Shown piece by piece: positions 11,369 to 24,873 of a stretch of DNA of 64,000 nt. How positions within the stretch are numbered: position 1 is the first letter of the stretch; each line of letters opens with the position of its first letter. Source of the stretch: Vigna angularis (lineage: Eukaryota; Streptophyta; Magnoliopsida; Fabales; Fabaceae); NCBI RefSeq assembly GCF_016808095.1, contig NC_068974.1, forward strand, positions 26,582,825 to 26,646,824, written 5' to 3'. The notes under the pieces were generated by a model that ran no database searches, was not told where the DNA came from, and saw nothing but the letters and a program-made list of their open reading frames with translations. The position numbers were made by a program, and so were the translations under genes.

Positions 11369-12216
11369 CTCTTCCTCAAGCTGGTGTTTACAAATCGTAT
11401 GTACCAAGCTTATTATTAATAGAATCAGTAAAGACATAGTGAAAACATCTCCTTCTACATTCGAGTGACACTGAATTATTAATGATTTGCAAAGACGACA
11501 TAGAAGACGAAATACCCCCAGAAGACTCCCCCTTAGCAAAAAAAGAGGGAAGTTACTCCATATAAATATCTTCTTTCAAATCGTCATTGAGGAATGCATT
11601 GTTAAAATTTAGTTGATACAGATGAAATTATTAAAGATCCACCATAACTATAAATAAACTAACAAAAGTCATCTTTGCCATTGGAAAAAAAATCATATAT
11701 GGACGGGTCCAATGCACCGATGACATAAGAGAGGTTAGAAGAGACAACAGAAGAACCCACGAAAGAACAATAGAGAGAGAAACCCTAAAAGTCCAAGATT
11801 CTCCAGTCAAGGTACCTAAAAGAGGAAAAAGAGCAACCTTGATGCCCTGAATAGATGCTTGAGAGGAAACGAGATGTGCATGCTAGGAAGACGGACCTAA
11901 AAGAAGAAAAAGAGTGACCTCAATGCTCTAAATCGTTGCTTGAGAGGAGACTGGACATGCAACCACGTACGACAAAAAGGAGTAGATCCATAACTTTGAA
12001 AGGCGTTAAGAGTGCGTTAAGAGTGTGTAAGAGCTCCAATGAAGGCGTCGTTCATGGCATGGTGGTCACCTAACTGCGAAAATCAAAATTGTATGGTCAT
12101 CGACCAAAATTGAAACTCTAATAGGTGACGGTAGATGGCAGCACCGTCGACAACAGTAAGTGCAGTGGTAGAGGTGACAAAATTTTTTCCTAAAAATATC
12201 TTAGGCTTTGATACCA

Positions 12217-12389
12217 TGTTAAATATAGTAAAAACTATGTATAAGATTAATCTCCATTGTGAATATACACATAGGGTACTCTATGTATAATAGAAGAAAT
12301 ATGGGCTCAGACCAAAATATAAATAAGGAATAATAACAAACTAACTAAAGATAAAATATAAAGATAAGATAAAGATAATATATCTAACA
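12217..12389 (-). repeat. 5' LTR of the TRIM-like element
   Basis: 173 bp, from TGTTAAATATAG to GATAATATATCTAACA on the plus strand. The primer-binding site (complement of 12200-12216) abuts its inner edge. Confidence 0.85.
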
Positions 12390-12869
12390 AAGACGTAGCT
12401 TATAAATCATCTTCTTAGGCTCATAAAAAAGATAACTTTGTGTATTTTTACACCTTGCATATAACTCTTGGTTACAATCTTTAAGCAACTCATCATATTC
12501 ATGAAAAAGTCATATGCAAATTTAGAACATCCTTCATATACATCAAAATTCACATCATGTTGTTTATTCATCCTAAATACATCATTTATCATATCTATCA
12601 CTGAATTTTCATTTTGTAATGGCACAATTCCTACTTTTATGCTTATGTTTCCCCATGCCAAATCTAGACTTTGTAATGAAACTGTTTACAAATCAAGTGG
12701 TCAAACACAACATTTGTTGTTCCCATTTATTACAGTGACATCTAGGACATGGACACCTTATTGCACCATTAACGGATCGATTCTCAAATGCAAAATCCAA
12801 AAGCTTATTTAATCCATTCAAATATTCATTTGTATTTCATGGTATATCAATCCATGATTTATCCATCTA

Positions 12870-13940
12870 GTTGTGTTCAAGGAAAAAAAATATTTATAAC
12901 AAGCCAACTAAAAGTAAGTTAAGCCCACAAATTGTTGGATTTCATCCAATCCTTTATATCTAGCTAGGAAAGAAGTGAAAGGGTTAATTGTTGATTGAAG
13001 GTCACACCGACTAATAAGAGACAACTAAAATTATGCATTAATTAATAATTTCAATTAAAAGGTGAGTTATCTTCATCTGTGCCAGTACCATACCATGAAT
13101 CATAATTTTTTATTCTCTACAAATCCTTTCAGACTCATAATTGGGTTTTGAGTTGTAAAACAGAGATCAAAATAGAACAACCACACCTACAACTATGAAT
13201 CACTCTCACTTAATTCTCGCTCTCGATTCTTGATCTAGTTTAAATCTCACTCTTAACACTCGCTCTCGCACAACTTGAAGTTACGGAAAAACACTAGAAG
13301 GAGGGTTGAATAATATTTTCATAGCTCCTTTTTGCAGCTATAAGACTAATCGTGATGTACGATGAACTTGTAAGCCAGATGTGCTTCATCTATAAACGTT
13401 ATTCTGTCGAGATCGTTTATAGCACCAGCTTCAAACTCATTTTCCAAGAGATTTGTAGACAAGAATTAATGCTCGTTGAAGATATGTTGTTGACTTGTGT
13501 GTTTGGAAACTATTTCCATAAAGAACTAGTCGTTTACTAAATAAACTGTAATACACAAAATACACAAAAGATTTTTATATTGGTTCACTCGATAGAGATA
13601 TGTCCAATTCTCCTATAAATTAATTTAGAGGGTTCCAATAAATATTCAATAAAGTACATTTGAGTATTCTAACCACTCTTGGTATCTCTAGTCAAACTGA
13701 GTAATCATTGTTAATTTGACTAGTTGAGTTTCACCCACTCCTGGTTGTGCAATATTCTTCACCCACTCTTGGTTGTGTAAAATTATTCACCACTCCTAAT
13801 ATCCCTAGACACTTCTGGTATCCCTCTAATACACTGTCTAGTTGAGTTTAACCCACTCCTGATTGTCCTTGTTCAACAGTAACCTCTTGTTACTACGACC
13901 TCGACTAAGTTTCACCCACTCTTGGTTGTGCAATATTATT
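12870..13940. other. Non-coding stretch, unassigned
   Basis: AT-rich with no coding signal. The part after ~13,660 repeats phrases such as CACCCACTCTTGGTTGTG and TATCCCTAG and appears to be a diverged upstream continuation of the 64-bp minisatellite that follows. Confidence 0.4.
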
Positions 13941-14275
13941 CACCATTATTGGCATCCCTAGTCAGCGAATAGTCTTTTGTTACCTTAGAGTATTTGAGTA
14001 TTTTCACCACTCCTGATATCTCTAATCAGCGGATAACCTCCAATTATACTAGATTAGTTGAGGATTCACATCACTCCTGATATCCTTGATTAGCAAATAA
14101 CCTCTAGTTACCTTAGATCAGTTTAGTATTCACACCACTCTTGGTATCCCTGATAAGCGAGTAACCTCTAGTTACCCTAGATTAGTTGAGTATTTGCACC
14201 ACTCCTGATATCCCTAATCGGCGAATAACCTAAAGTTATCAGTTTAGTATTCGCAATACTCCTAGTACTAGACAA
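13940..14275. repeat. 64-bp minisatellite
   Basis: Successive copies anchored on ACTCCTGATATCCC fall at 13945, 14009, 14073, 14137 and 14201, exactly 64 bp apart; a sixth, shorter copy begins at 14258. Each unit also contains a CAGCGAATAACCT-like phrase and GTTACCTTAGATTAGTTGAG. Copies differ by point changes, so the array is not recent. Confidence 0.75.
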
Positions 14276-14451
14276 TTCTGATATCCTTTGATACGCTGCC
14301 TAGATTTCCTCAACTCTCTTGAGTTAAGTTGCAAGTATTTTTATTCTTTTCAGAATTGCAATCAATTGATTGCTTACAAGTTGTTTAGACTATTACTCTT
14401 ATAGATAGGGTATATGTTCAATACAATACAATTTATAGACTTGCTTAGTGT

Positions 14452-14700
14452 CACTTTCTTTTCTCTCTTCTCTCTTCTTACAAAAGTAAGGTAATATTAC
14501 AATAAAGCTTTGAGAGATGTTCTTAGTACTTCGCTCTATCACTCTCTTTTCTCTCTTCTCTCTTTTTACAAATGTAAGCAAATATTACAATAAATCTTTG
14601 ATAAATCATCTTAGTACTTCGCTCTATCACTCTGTTTTCTCTCTTCTCTCATCTGACAAAGGTAAGTGTACATTCTAATGAAGCTTGGGAGTATTCTTTT
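14452..14700. repeat. ~88-bp tandem repeat
   Basis: Three imperfect copies start at 14452, 14539 and 14627. Each runs TCACT..TTTTCTCTCTTCTCTC, ACAAA.GTAAG, ATTACAATAAA.CTTTGA, ending CTTAGTACTTCGCTCTA. It lies between the 64-bp minisatellite and the solo LTR. Confidence 0.7.
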
Positions 14701-14942
14701 TTCTTGACCTTTTCTCTTCCTCTATATTCTTAATCAAGGAGTTTTAACTTTTATAGTTCAAAGAGATTTTTTTGCTCAACCTTGATGATGTTATATCTTT
14801 ATATTCTTCTTTTTTTCCATCATCATCTTTTTCTTCTGTTGATATTTTATTCATACACCTTTGATGAAAGTAGTCATTCAGATGGTGCTAGTCTTGATAT
14901 TTGATAATACCATTTGACGAAGCTTTTCTTGGAATTTGATCT

Positions 14943-16427
14943 TGTTAGAAATTATGAGGCTTGTTTCTCAACACCAAGAGGGGGGGGGGGGTGAATCGGT
15001 GATTTATAAAAACATTCACTTTTAAAATCTTTTTGCAGAAATAAAATGATCTTGAAATCTTTCTTTCGCGGTAAGCAAAGTATGTACGCAATGAAAATGT
15101 AAAGAGATAAGGAGAGAAGATCAAACATAGTTTTTATCCTGGTTCGGCCTCAATGCCTACATTCAGTCACCCTTTCAATCAACCACGGATTGAAGGATAT
15201 TTTACTATAATGATTGGAGAATTATACCAAATGTTTTACAGTGAACACACTCTCTCAATGTAAACATCTTTCTCACTCAAACAATCAAATATAGAAACGA
15301 ATGCACCTGCACACACAACACCACACGGTCTTGTTGTAGTATCCCTTTGAGAATCCCCTCTCAAAGTCCAAGAGCTCCTCACTCTTCTTCTTGTTGCACA
15401 CGAACAGGGAACAACACAATCATCAAGTGCATATTTCCTTTCTGATCACAACAATACACCTTCAGTAGTGCAGATTTGATTAGTATGTCAAAGCTCTTGA
15501 ATCTTCTCTCAAGAATTGGTCAAGGCTCTTTACAATCTTTGCTTCTTGATTCTTGGAGCGTATGTGCAATCTGTAAATCTTTCTAAGATCAAAACTATAA
15601 GATATGAAATTGTTAGAATGATCAAAAGTCTATAGAATTACAAACAATGTGTCAATTTATAGTTTCTGTTATATCAGACACAAAGTAATCGATTACGTTA
15701 GTAATGTAATCGGTTATATAAAACAAGTGTAACAGTATTACAACTAACTCAGCTCTTAATTGAATACTCAATTAATGTAATCAATTTGCATTTAATGTTA
15801 GTCAAACTTATTTAAAAATATGATCGTTAAAGCAGTTATGACTAGCATGAAATCAGTTTTCAAAACATAACAGACTTAATTGAATACACAACATATGTAA
15901 TCGATTAAGCTTAACACTTAAACAGATTTTGAAAACTTTTCTTCTCAAAAACTCAGCACAACACATTTGAAAAAGATATATGCAAACACATGAGTTTTAA
16001 TCGATTTAACAACTAATGTAATCGATTCAAACTAGTTGTTTTGCCACAGTTCAAAACATAAGCTCTCTAATGACCTTAATTGATTACTACAACATTGTAA
16101 TCGATTATGTCATGCAAATATGCTTTTGTGCTTGTGGTTTTCATTACACATAAACATACAGTGTGCATACACAAATATAATCAAATCATAATCACAATAG
16201 TATGCATAAATAACACAGTATGTCTAACATATGCATTTATCACAATATATGCATTTATCACAGTATGTGCATATAACATAGTAAATATGTACATATTCTA
16301 CATATGTTTAACACAACACAATAACACTTTTCTGCTGTGACATGACAACATTCGTGTGTTGTTTCTATTATAAAAAATAACATAACAAGGATTGAGTTCA
16401 GTTATCACATTGCTTTCCCTATCAACA
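14943..16427 (-). mobile_element. Solo LTR of a SIRE-like copia element
   Basis: 1,485 bp with TG...CA ends and no internal region, flanked by a perfect 5-bp target duplication GATCT (14938-14942 and 16428-16432). On the minus strand it starts TGTTGATAGGGAAAGC and ends CCTCATAATTTCTAACA, with a C-run followed by CTCTTGG before the end. These are the same landmarks as the LTR pairs at 35.8/56.6 kb and 42.7/49.3 kb. A solo LTR of this kind is left by recombination between the two LTRs of a full element. Confidence 0.92.
15686..16107. repeat. Five paired TAATCGATTA palindromes (solo LTR at 14.9 kb)
   Basis: Pair centres are at 15690/15711, 15761/15782, 15881/15902, 16002/16023 and 16081/16102, each 21 bp apart. 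Distances between pairs are 71, 120, 121 and 79 bp. Several variants are single changes of the central CG to TG or CA. Confidence 0.85.
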
Positions 16428-16432
16428 GATCT

Positions 16433-18832
16433 CTTATGGCTATCAGTGTAGGTATTTGTCGTAAGATGAAGTTTTTTTGTCAAAGCATACACTTTTTCAG
16501 AGCTTTATCAAAAACAGGTTTGACTTTTCATTTGGCACAAATTTTGATGAAAGGATCATCCTTCTTATATCTTCTTCTTTCTAACATTCGCATTTGATCT
16601 TCATAAGGTATGACAGATGAACGCTTGTAGTAGTTGTCCTGCACAAGGTAGAGTAGATGTTTATACAACAAGTATGTCTTATTTTCTATTTACCTTGACG
16701 TTTTCAACCGTTGGATATTTAATGTTGTTCAATGTTTGTTCAGAAGAATCAAGACTTTATGTTTATTTATTGTTTTACTAAGGGTGTGTTTGTTATCGTT
16801 TAGCCTTAAGAGGCTTTTTAGTTAGTATTTTATTTGGTATTTTCAGTTTTTGCTAGAGGTGGGGTGTACTGTTTCTCAGTCACGTTCTCCAGAGACAAGA
16901 ACATTCCGTAAATGTCTCTTTGTAGCTATCGTCTACTTTTGATATACTTCAGATGAAGCAGGATGTGTGTAGTATTTCAGCAAATATCTTCTATCTCTTT
17001 TGTTATTTTTGAATGTTGAGCATTTAATGAAATTTAATACTTGTTTAGAACAACAAAGTGCTTTTTCAATTTTCTACTGTTGAGGTAGCGTTTATCAATA
17101 AAGTTTTTTTCTATGATACCAAGCGTTAAATTGGAACTTCATTGTTGGACGAAGTAAAGATTTTAGCTTATGGTACCGTCTAGGTTGATGTAAATACTTT
17201 TTGAAATGTTGCCTTTAAGGGCTTGAGCGTTTAACACTTATCTTTTCTTTCTTAACCTTTTTTATAGTTATAGACGGTTTGGTCAGAGACATTGTCTTGA
17301 CACCTTTTTGCTTCTTTAGAGTTTAACTGAATACCTTTGGGTATAGATAGCTTATGCGTTTAGCATAAATCTCTTTCGACGCTTTGACTTATGGATCGTT
17401 TAGTGTGCGTCTGGAAGCTTTTATCCTACTTGTTTTTCTAAGATTTTTCTATGTTGATGGATGACTTGGGAATCTTGTTTCTATCGTTGTTTCTATCTAT
17501 CCAATTTTTTATGTTGTATCCTAGTTGGACCTATCTGTTTAGACTTTTATCTTGGAAAGTCGTCTGCAGACTTGTTGTGTATAGATACCCGTTCTTTTAG
17601 ACTTAGGGGTTTTATCCTAGCATTTGATATTTATATCGCTTTCCTTTTATGAGCATATTTAAAACTGCTTCGTTTTATATTGTTTGTTTAAACTTCAAAA
17701 CCAAATGTTGTCCCAATACAACTCTTGTTCAACTCTCGTTCTCTCATCTCCACGAGTAATAACTCAAAACAACATAATCAAAATAACCCGTCACAGTAAC
17801 AATACTAGGAAAAAAAGTTAAAACACAAATCTCAAAGCAAAATTACTAAAAATGGAGATGTAGTTGAAGAAGAAGGAACCTACAAGTAGTTGCTCTAACT
17901 AATTGATCCTCGAAAGTCTCATCCTCAAAAACAATGTCCCGTAACAATTTTAAAACAAATGAAGATGCAGGTGAAGGAGAAAGAACTTTGAAATTTAGAA
18001 GAGAAAAATAGACCCAAGAAAGAGAATAAAACAGAATCCAAAAAAAAAAAATAGAAATATGAAAAACTCACGAGAGCATTACGGAGTATTTAGCAAATTT
18101 GAAATTATACACCTTGCCCAACTCTCAAGCTAATATAAATTTTGTAACAATTAAAATAATTAAAAAATATTTTCAAATTTTAGCGATTTATATAAATGCT
18201 AAAAATACACCTCTAATAAAAAATACATCCTTTGTTGTGTATTATCCAAATAATTTATCTTCTATTAAATAAATTAAATTATATAACTTTCAAAAAACTA
18301 TTATTAAAGATCTTACATTTCTACTTAAACTAAATAAATGAACATTTAATTTGATTTCTTATTACATAGTTAATCGAGCTTAAGATGCTTCATATCCCAT
18401 TACAGTTGAATATATTCCACTTATATCTTTCCAACTTGGAATGTTCAAACAAACTGATATATTTGGACTAAATTTCAATTATGCTAGGTCAATTTGAATA
18501 ATAGTTGTAGTTATTGACATGATGCAATGAATATCTAGTATATTATGAAGGATTCAAATCACCTGTCCCTTTCAATCGTCTCTTTCTCTACCCTTTAATT
18601 GAAAAGTGTCATCTATGCAAGAAAAAGTAGACAACTGAGAAAGAGAAAAGTCAGTGCTTAGAACAAGAGAGAGAACTTTCCTTGCTGGTGTTATTTTTCA
18701 ATTCAGGCAGACAGAAGAAAGGGTAGAAAATTAAAGAGTAGGTAATTGATGTTGTTGACACTTTAACAAGGGATAAGCAAGGGACTAAAGTTTCTTAGTG
18801 ATGGCTCATAAATGTTGCATGTTACATATGTA
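16433..18832. other. Non-coding stretch, unassigned
   Basis: No gene recognised. From 16.5 to 17.7 kb the sequence is T-rich and resembles decayed repeat DNA. From 17.7 to 18.8 kb it is AT-rich and ends next to the 3' end of the MLO gene. The short frame at 17461-17652 has no family resemblance. Confidence 0.4.
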
Positions 18833-21800
18833 TTATCTATGGATAAATTGATCAGGTAATTTTTCAGCGTCATCTTCTTCAGTTATTGAGACAATTTCTC
18901 TAATGGCTCTGCTACTTCCTACATTCTTCCAGCTGCTACCAAATGAGATCTCACCGTCATAGGTTCCTCTGGTGATGATGATCTTGGAATTCTCTGCCTC
19001 AGTAGCTGTGATTTCTGAAGTCGAAGGACTTGATACATCTTGCTCATTGTTGGTGGGAGCAATGCTCTTTCCCTCATCAGAGGGAGAAGGGTTGTTTGTG
19101 ACCACTACAATATCTGGGTTGTTCAAACTATGCATTGTTCCTCTTCCTGAATTGTCACCTCCTTTGGAATGCAAAGAATCTGAGTGTTTTCTTGAGGTTG
19201 ATTTGTTCTGCAGAGATTGTTTAGCCCTTTTGTGCCAATTTTTGAGGCCCATAGAAACACTCTCAGTGAAAATTTCTCTCCTCATGCTAGAACCCATCTG
19301 ACACAATGACAATGTAATGTGAGTGTCATGTTTACTAAGAGATTCTATGAAAGTATGTGAATAATATTTCTCCTCCCCTGTTAATATTGGCATCAGTTAC
19401 ATGTAAATTTTACGTAATAATTGACAAATTAAACAGCAAGTAAAATGAATATCTAAAGGACTTATTTATATTTACCTGAGTAACAAGTGCAAAAAGGGGA
19501 AGGGTGACATAACCACAAAGAAGCTGCACAGCTATACCCATTCCAATCCTTATGCCAATGTCCTCATTTTCTCTATTGAAGCAAGACCTTGGACCAAATT
19601 CATACTGTTGTTTGTGAGTATTATCAGCACAAAAAAATAAACTTCTCTAGAGTATCATTACTTACCCAAGTCCAGGTGAAGAATGCAAGTTGAAAGGAGT
19701 TCTGTCAAAAACAGTAACAGATGACTCATTAGGATGTTTAAACATAAGCAAAATCCTTTTCATCTATTGTTCATGATGATACTTTTAATGATTCCATCGA
19801 TGGTATGTTTGTTATAATATATACCTACCTGGATAAGGATGAACTTGAGTAAATGCAGAAGCCATTCAGGTCTATGAAACCAGAAATGGGCATCACTGGG
19901 TGTAACAAGTAGACTTCCTTTGATCACTGGGTTTGCCTTGCAACTATCTACACACATCTTTGTTATTATGACTTGGAGTTTTGTCCCAGCTAGTAAAGCA
20001 ACCTTAAATACAAAACATAATGAAAACAAGTCACGACAAAATCAAAAAAATAAAAATCACATGTCTGTTATTGGGATGAACAATATTGTGTGAAATAGAT
20101 AAAGTGTACCATGAGTGGAATAAATGGAAGCCAGTAGTAATTATAGAACTCTGCAAGAAAAACGAAACCATTTGTTAAACACTGATGGTTTGTTGCAAAA
20201 GAAATTATTTTTATCCCATAAAACTGTAGTCTTTGTTTGGATAAACTTTTCAAGAAATCATATGTAAAAGATTGTTTATAAGTTTGATTATATAATTTAA
20301 AAGAGAAACTTGCTGTGTATACTAGGGAGATATTAATGCCACATGTCATACCATGTGCACTAAAAAAGATGAAAAGTATGGAGAAAATCCAGATCCAAAT
20401 CCTGCAAGAGCATCAAAAGCTGGGGTTTGTGAGTTTTTCGACCTTGAAATTTAATCTTTTGTAACTACAAGAATCTGCTATATAAATATTGAGGTGGAAG
20501 AAACTGGTTGTTTACAAGACTAGGAACCTTGTTTCTGATTTGATCATAGGAAATACCTGATTCCCATAACCTTCTCGAAATCTTCATCATAAGTTCGGGA
20601 AAGAAATTTCTTGAAGTTGAAATTGCTGCCTAAAGAAACATTAGCCTGCAATTTCAGCAAAGAAAAAAGCCTTGTTTGGTGTCACTAGGGAATAAGAATG
20701 TTTGATAACTTACTTTATTATAATGAGGCTCGTTCCAGAAAAGCCAAAACCTATAAACAGTAAATTTTGTCTAAATTCTTGATGCTCAAACAGTGCCATG
20801 AATTCCTAGTAAGAGACTTGGTATAGATGATTTTCACTTACTGCAATGAACCCATTTCGTAGAGTATAGTAATCATCTTCTGAGACTGAGATATAAAACT
20901 GCCGAATAAAGCAAACCTATAGAACCAACATAACTTTTAATCAATAAGGTGAATATTTGGATGGTTTTCTAGCAATATTTAACATCAGAATTGAAGATCT
21001 TTTACTTGTTTAAACTTCTTCTAACATCAGAAATCATATGAAGGGAAGACATTAAATAGAAAGAGAGAATGATAACTATTACATCTAATTTTTCCTTTAC
21101 TTTCACTTACCATCCAAAGCAAGGGAGAATGATAACTCCAGAAATTCAAATGACGTTTTCCAATTGTTGTTTGACCTGTATACTGGAACCTTCTTGGGTC
21201 TGCAAAAGGAAAGTTTAAGGATGAATGAAAGTAAATAACACTATGTAACAGTGAATGTCATTTGATAAAATTTTCTTGTAAAACCTAAGTACAGTTTCTC
21301 TACAATGACAAATAAATCAAGAACTTAGGTCACCATTAGCTATCTGATATTCCAGTGTTCGAGTCTCCTCCTCCCATCTTTTCCATCTTCTCATCTGTCA
21401 ATAAAAAAAAATAGTAATATCAATTGTGGATTGAACTAATACTATCAAGCTAGGACATGTCTCTAAAATAATGGTTCTTACCTACACTCAACATGTATAA
21501 AATACCGATACTCGACTAAGTGTCTAATTTAAAAGATACCTTTTTATCTATTAGATAATTTTCACATAACTCTAACATAATATTAATAAAATGAAACACA
21601 ATGACACTTTAAAAACATTAATTTGTTTGCATAAGTTTTCATTATGAATATAGAAATAAACAACAAATGTTATATCATCTTACTTTTTACTTTTTAGATA
21701 TTAGATAGAAGCACTAGATTAATTTTTATTTTAGATAATAATATGTTTAGATTATTATATTTGAGTAAATGATTTTGAACATATAAATCTTAGATATTAC

Positions 21801-24800
21801 ACATGTAAGTGTCTATATATGTGTTGGGTTTAATGTGCGTGTCAGTATCTGTCGTATATAACTATAATGAATAATTATTCTAAAACTTGAATGTAACTTA
21901 AGATAATAAGTTTATGGTTCTTTGTATGATTTTTTATTTTTTTTTCATTTTTAATTAGTGTACAACTTAAATTTGCACTTCAAATTTCCAATAGTTTTTA
22001 TTACTATAAAATATGATTACCCTTAATAGGTTTGTTGTGATGCCTATATATCATCCTATATGAAAATTATAAAGCTTTTATATTTTAAGATGAATATATA
22101 AATTTAAATATTTCACAAGTTCTTTTTATCGACAAATAAATATTTATATATATAATGAAGTATTTGGAGTGCTGCAACCTATTTGTAGAATATATGACCA
22201 TAGATTTTCCTCTTAGATCCTCCTATTTGCTTCAACCTATTTACATAATATATTTACATATATTTCCTTCTTAGATTCTCCTATATTTTCTCATAGTACC
22301 TATATCATTCGTTCAAAATATCTATCTCATGTACATTAAAAATTAACCTCTACGTGTTATTTTAAGCAAAATATTGCACTGTTATCCATCCCTCAATCAG
22401 AAAAGGAAACACGTTATACTTTCTTTAAAATTAGGATGGATTTTGAGGTATAAAAAGTGAAGAATTAGTTGTATCAATACTTTTATTTATAATTGAAAAT
22501 GAAAATTCATTTTAACCATGGGATGTCTAGTTTGAGAGGATACTTTATTGTTCCTGCTTTCCATTATAAAAATGTCATCATCTTATTTTCATTTAATCTT
22601 TTATTTTGAAAATTTTATATAAAAATTGTAAAAAATCTAAATGGTAAACTTATTTTTAAAAAATCAGAAAGAAAATGAAAACATTGGTTATATATTCCAA
22701 AAGGAAAATTATCATTTAATCACAGTCAAACCCCATTCGGTCTTTGAAGTAATTTAGTTGAAACAAATTGGTGAAAATGGAGATGCGAACAAAGATATAT
22801 ATACATAGCTTATGTAAGATTTTCTTGGTCTCTAAAGCAAAATCAATTTTGAGTTTCACATTTGTGTGCTCTTTGATCAATTTATATTGTTGCACATTAT
22901 ACAATAATAAAAAATGGGTATTATAAAGAATAAACTTAGTTGTGTACTGCCATTTTTAATCATCATTGTTGTTTGGATGTAATTTAACTTGGGATTATAA
23001 TAATTCTACTTACATATATTCTATATTTCCACATGTTGGTTAAATTAGTATAATATTTTGTTTAAACTAGTATAATTGTTAGTTAAATAACCAATATGCT
23101 AATTATAATATATCCAAATATTACATAAATTAAATTGTTACCAACCTCATGATAATATAAAAAAAAATCAATTATGACAGTATTTGTGTATGGAATCAAA
23201 TTTAATTGATTAAATAAGTTAAAATAATTGGTTGCATAATTCAATTTTTTTTATTATAATGGGGACATATGATATATTAATTTTTTTCAATACCACAATA
23301 TTTTGATTAACTTTGGTACAATATTTTGGTTAAATTGATACAATTGTTAATTAAATTCTAAATAAGTAGTATTAAATTAGTGTATGCAATTTTAGAAATA
23401 TAAATCTGTGTTTATAAATTAAATAAAAGGAGAGAATATATATTAAGAGAATAATCAAACTTTTGCTTTAGGTGTAATGGTGGACAGTTGGTACTTCTGA
23501 CTAAGTAAATAGTAATCGCACTCTAGAATTTATATGCTGATAATGATATAAGAAATAATGTTGAAAATTTTACTATATATAGCCAGTGTATGGTTCTTCT
23601 CAGGTTTCAGGTTACGTGTTATGAAAACTGCTATGGGTAGACAAATTCTTCCTTCATATTTTCAAATTATTGAAAATGGTGGACATACCTTTGCCTTCCC
23701 GAGGCACATTGTCAATGTACAGAACAAGATGTGAAACACAGCCAGAAAGGAGATGAATATATTCAGTTGCAGGATTCCATCACTTGAAATTAAACTAACC
23801 ATACCCTGCACATCATCATAACAAATTTTTAATTTTATAGTTTTTAATTAATAATATGATTAAATATTATGCTATTACTTGCATTTGACTTACGGTATGT
23901 GTTTGATGAATGGATATAAAACATCTTCTGCACTTTTTTTTTATATATTTATTTATCTACACACTTAAGGAGCTTGATTATTGAAAATTCTATGTCACGA
24001 ATTTAAAATAAATAAATGGGTGTAAATCTTAAAATTGAATTACACTTAAAATTTAAAATTTAATGATTAACAAATATAATTAAGTTAAATTGTTTGACCT
24101 TTGCTTCACAGTAGTTGACCTCAACTTCAGATTCGTTTGTTGCAGGAGCTACGTCAAATTCTGAGGGTGATGTATGAGTAGCTGATAACCCTGTTAATTC
24201 TGCAGCATCTTTGCATGGCAGAAAATATGTTGCCACATCCTTGTTGATGCATATTTTCGATATTGGCACTTCCGACATGATGGTGAGAAGAAAGGACATG
24301 AAACCGAATTTCATCATTTCTATGATTCAACCAGCAACAATACCAAATTCATAAGCGTTTCATCAAAATCACAGTTGTTTTTGTTTCTCATAAAACTAAT
24401 AATGAACTCTCCATCTTAATGCATGCAAGTTGCAGATAGAAGATAATAATTAATAACAAAGTCAATTCCAGAGATGAACATACCTGTTTTTGTTTTAGTC
24501 AATGCCCTCCCTAGTGATTTTCCTTTCCTTTTCCTTAAAAGCTGGAGCATATACACCAAAACTATAGGTCAGAATTAATCAATTTTAAATATTTACCATG
24601 AACCAAAACACGTATTTTAAAGCTATAATTTCTTTCTCTTATATATACTGGAATTGTGTTTAAAGAATTTATAATCAGAAGTTCTTTTTAATATCATTAA
24701 CAAACTTTTATTGAAATTTTGAATGCATTTTCTATTGGAATTCTGAACATTACCTCAGTCAATTTGTGGAGACTACCCTCAATGATCAAAGATATTAGAA

Positions 24801-24873
24801 GAAAGAAGAAGCAAAAAACTGATACAGCCCATGTTGCAGTTTCTTCCAGGGATCTTTCTTCTCCTATTTCCAT
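18833..24873 (-). CDS. MLO-family seven-transmembrane protein, complete, 14 exons
   Basis: Exons on the minus strand: 24754-24873, 24484-24541, 24099-24319, 23689-23805, 21334-21394, 21111-21199, 20842-20916, 20557-20645, 20352-20401, 20110-20150, 19829-20002, 19666-19701, 19476-19604, 18833-19297. All introns are GT-AG and phases join without a break, giving 574 codons. MLO proteins are plasma-membrane proteins with seven transmembrane helices and a cytosolic calmodulin-binding tail; some are needed for powdery-mildew susceptibility, others act in roots or pollen tubes. Seen here: N-terminal SLEETATWAVSVFCFFFLL (helix 1), MRRWKRWEEET, FIRQFYISV, WLPFIPLM, GTKLQVIITKMC, SFQLAFFTWTWYEFG, YVTLPLFALVTQMGSSM, then the amphipathic KNWHKRAK segment that binds calmodulin. 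The Ser/Asn-rich C-terminus is ordinary in length. Intron 4 is 2.3 kb. I do not assign a clade. Confidence 0.93.

Larger units (their letters stand above)
11217..12389 (-). mobile_element. Small non-autonomous LTR retrotransposon (TRIM-like) inside the CACTA transposase
   Basis: Two direct repeats of about 150-175 bp flank ~850 bp of non-coding DNA. A perfect 5-bp target duplication AAGAC lies outside (11212-11216 and 12390-12394). On the minus strand the right LTR ends ...ATTTAACA and is followed by TGGTATCAAAGCC, a primer-binding site complementary to initiator tRNA-Met, typical of copia elements. The other LTR is preceded by the purine tract AGCTTGAGGAAGAG. No gag or pol motif is visible inside, so it must have been mobilised by another element. 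The transposase fragments on its two sides join in sense. Confidence 0.9.
10300..12866 (-). pseudogene. Decayed CACTA (En/Spm) TNP2-type transposase
   Basis: On the minus strand, fragments follow in the order expected for TNP2-like transposases. First comes a transposase-associated N-terminus from the ATG at 12866 (MDKSWI, FLDFAFEN-like, CPCPRC). Then CSKFAYDFF...KSYM near 12.5 kb and KCMLYWGKYEKLENCKYC near 11.15 kb. Then MASDFNSINQPLWE...IDVYLQTLVKELNELW near 10.75 kb, and a C-terminal part near 10.4 kb. Stops and frame changes are frequent, so it cannot make transposase. A non-autonomous LTR element at 11217-12389 splits it. The CACTA termini were not located. Confidence 0.8.

Noticed and set aside
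12468..12812. 114-codon plus-strand frame
   Set aside because: Antisense of the decayed CACTA transposase.
13560..14275. Possible CRISPR-like regular array
   Set aside because: The 64-bp units are degenerate end-to-end repeats without unique spacers, in a plant nuclear context; an ordinary minisatellite.
16107..16340. 77-codon plus-strand frame
   Set aside because: Lies in the solo LTR and is composed of CATA/TATG-rich sequence with no family resemblance.
18972..19301. 109-codon plus-strand frame
   Set aside because: Antisense of the last MLO exon, which has clear family motifs on the other strand.
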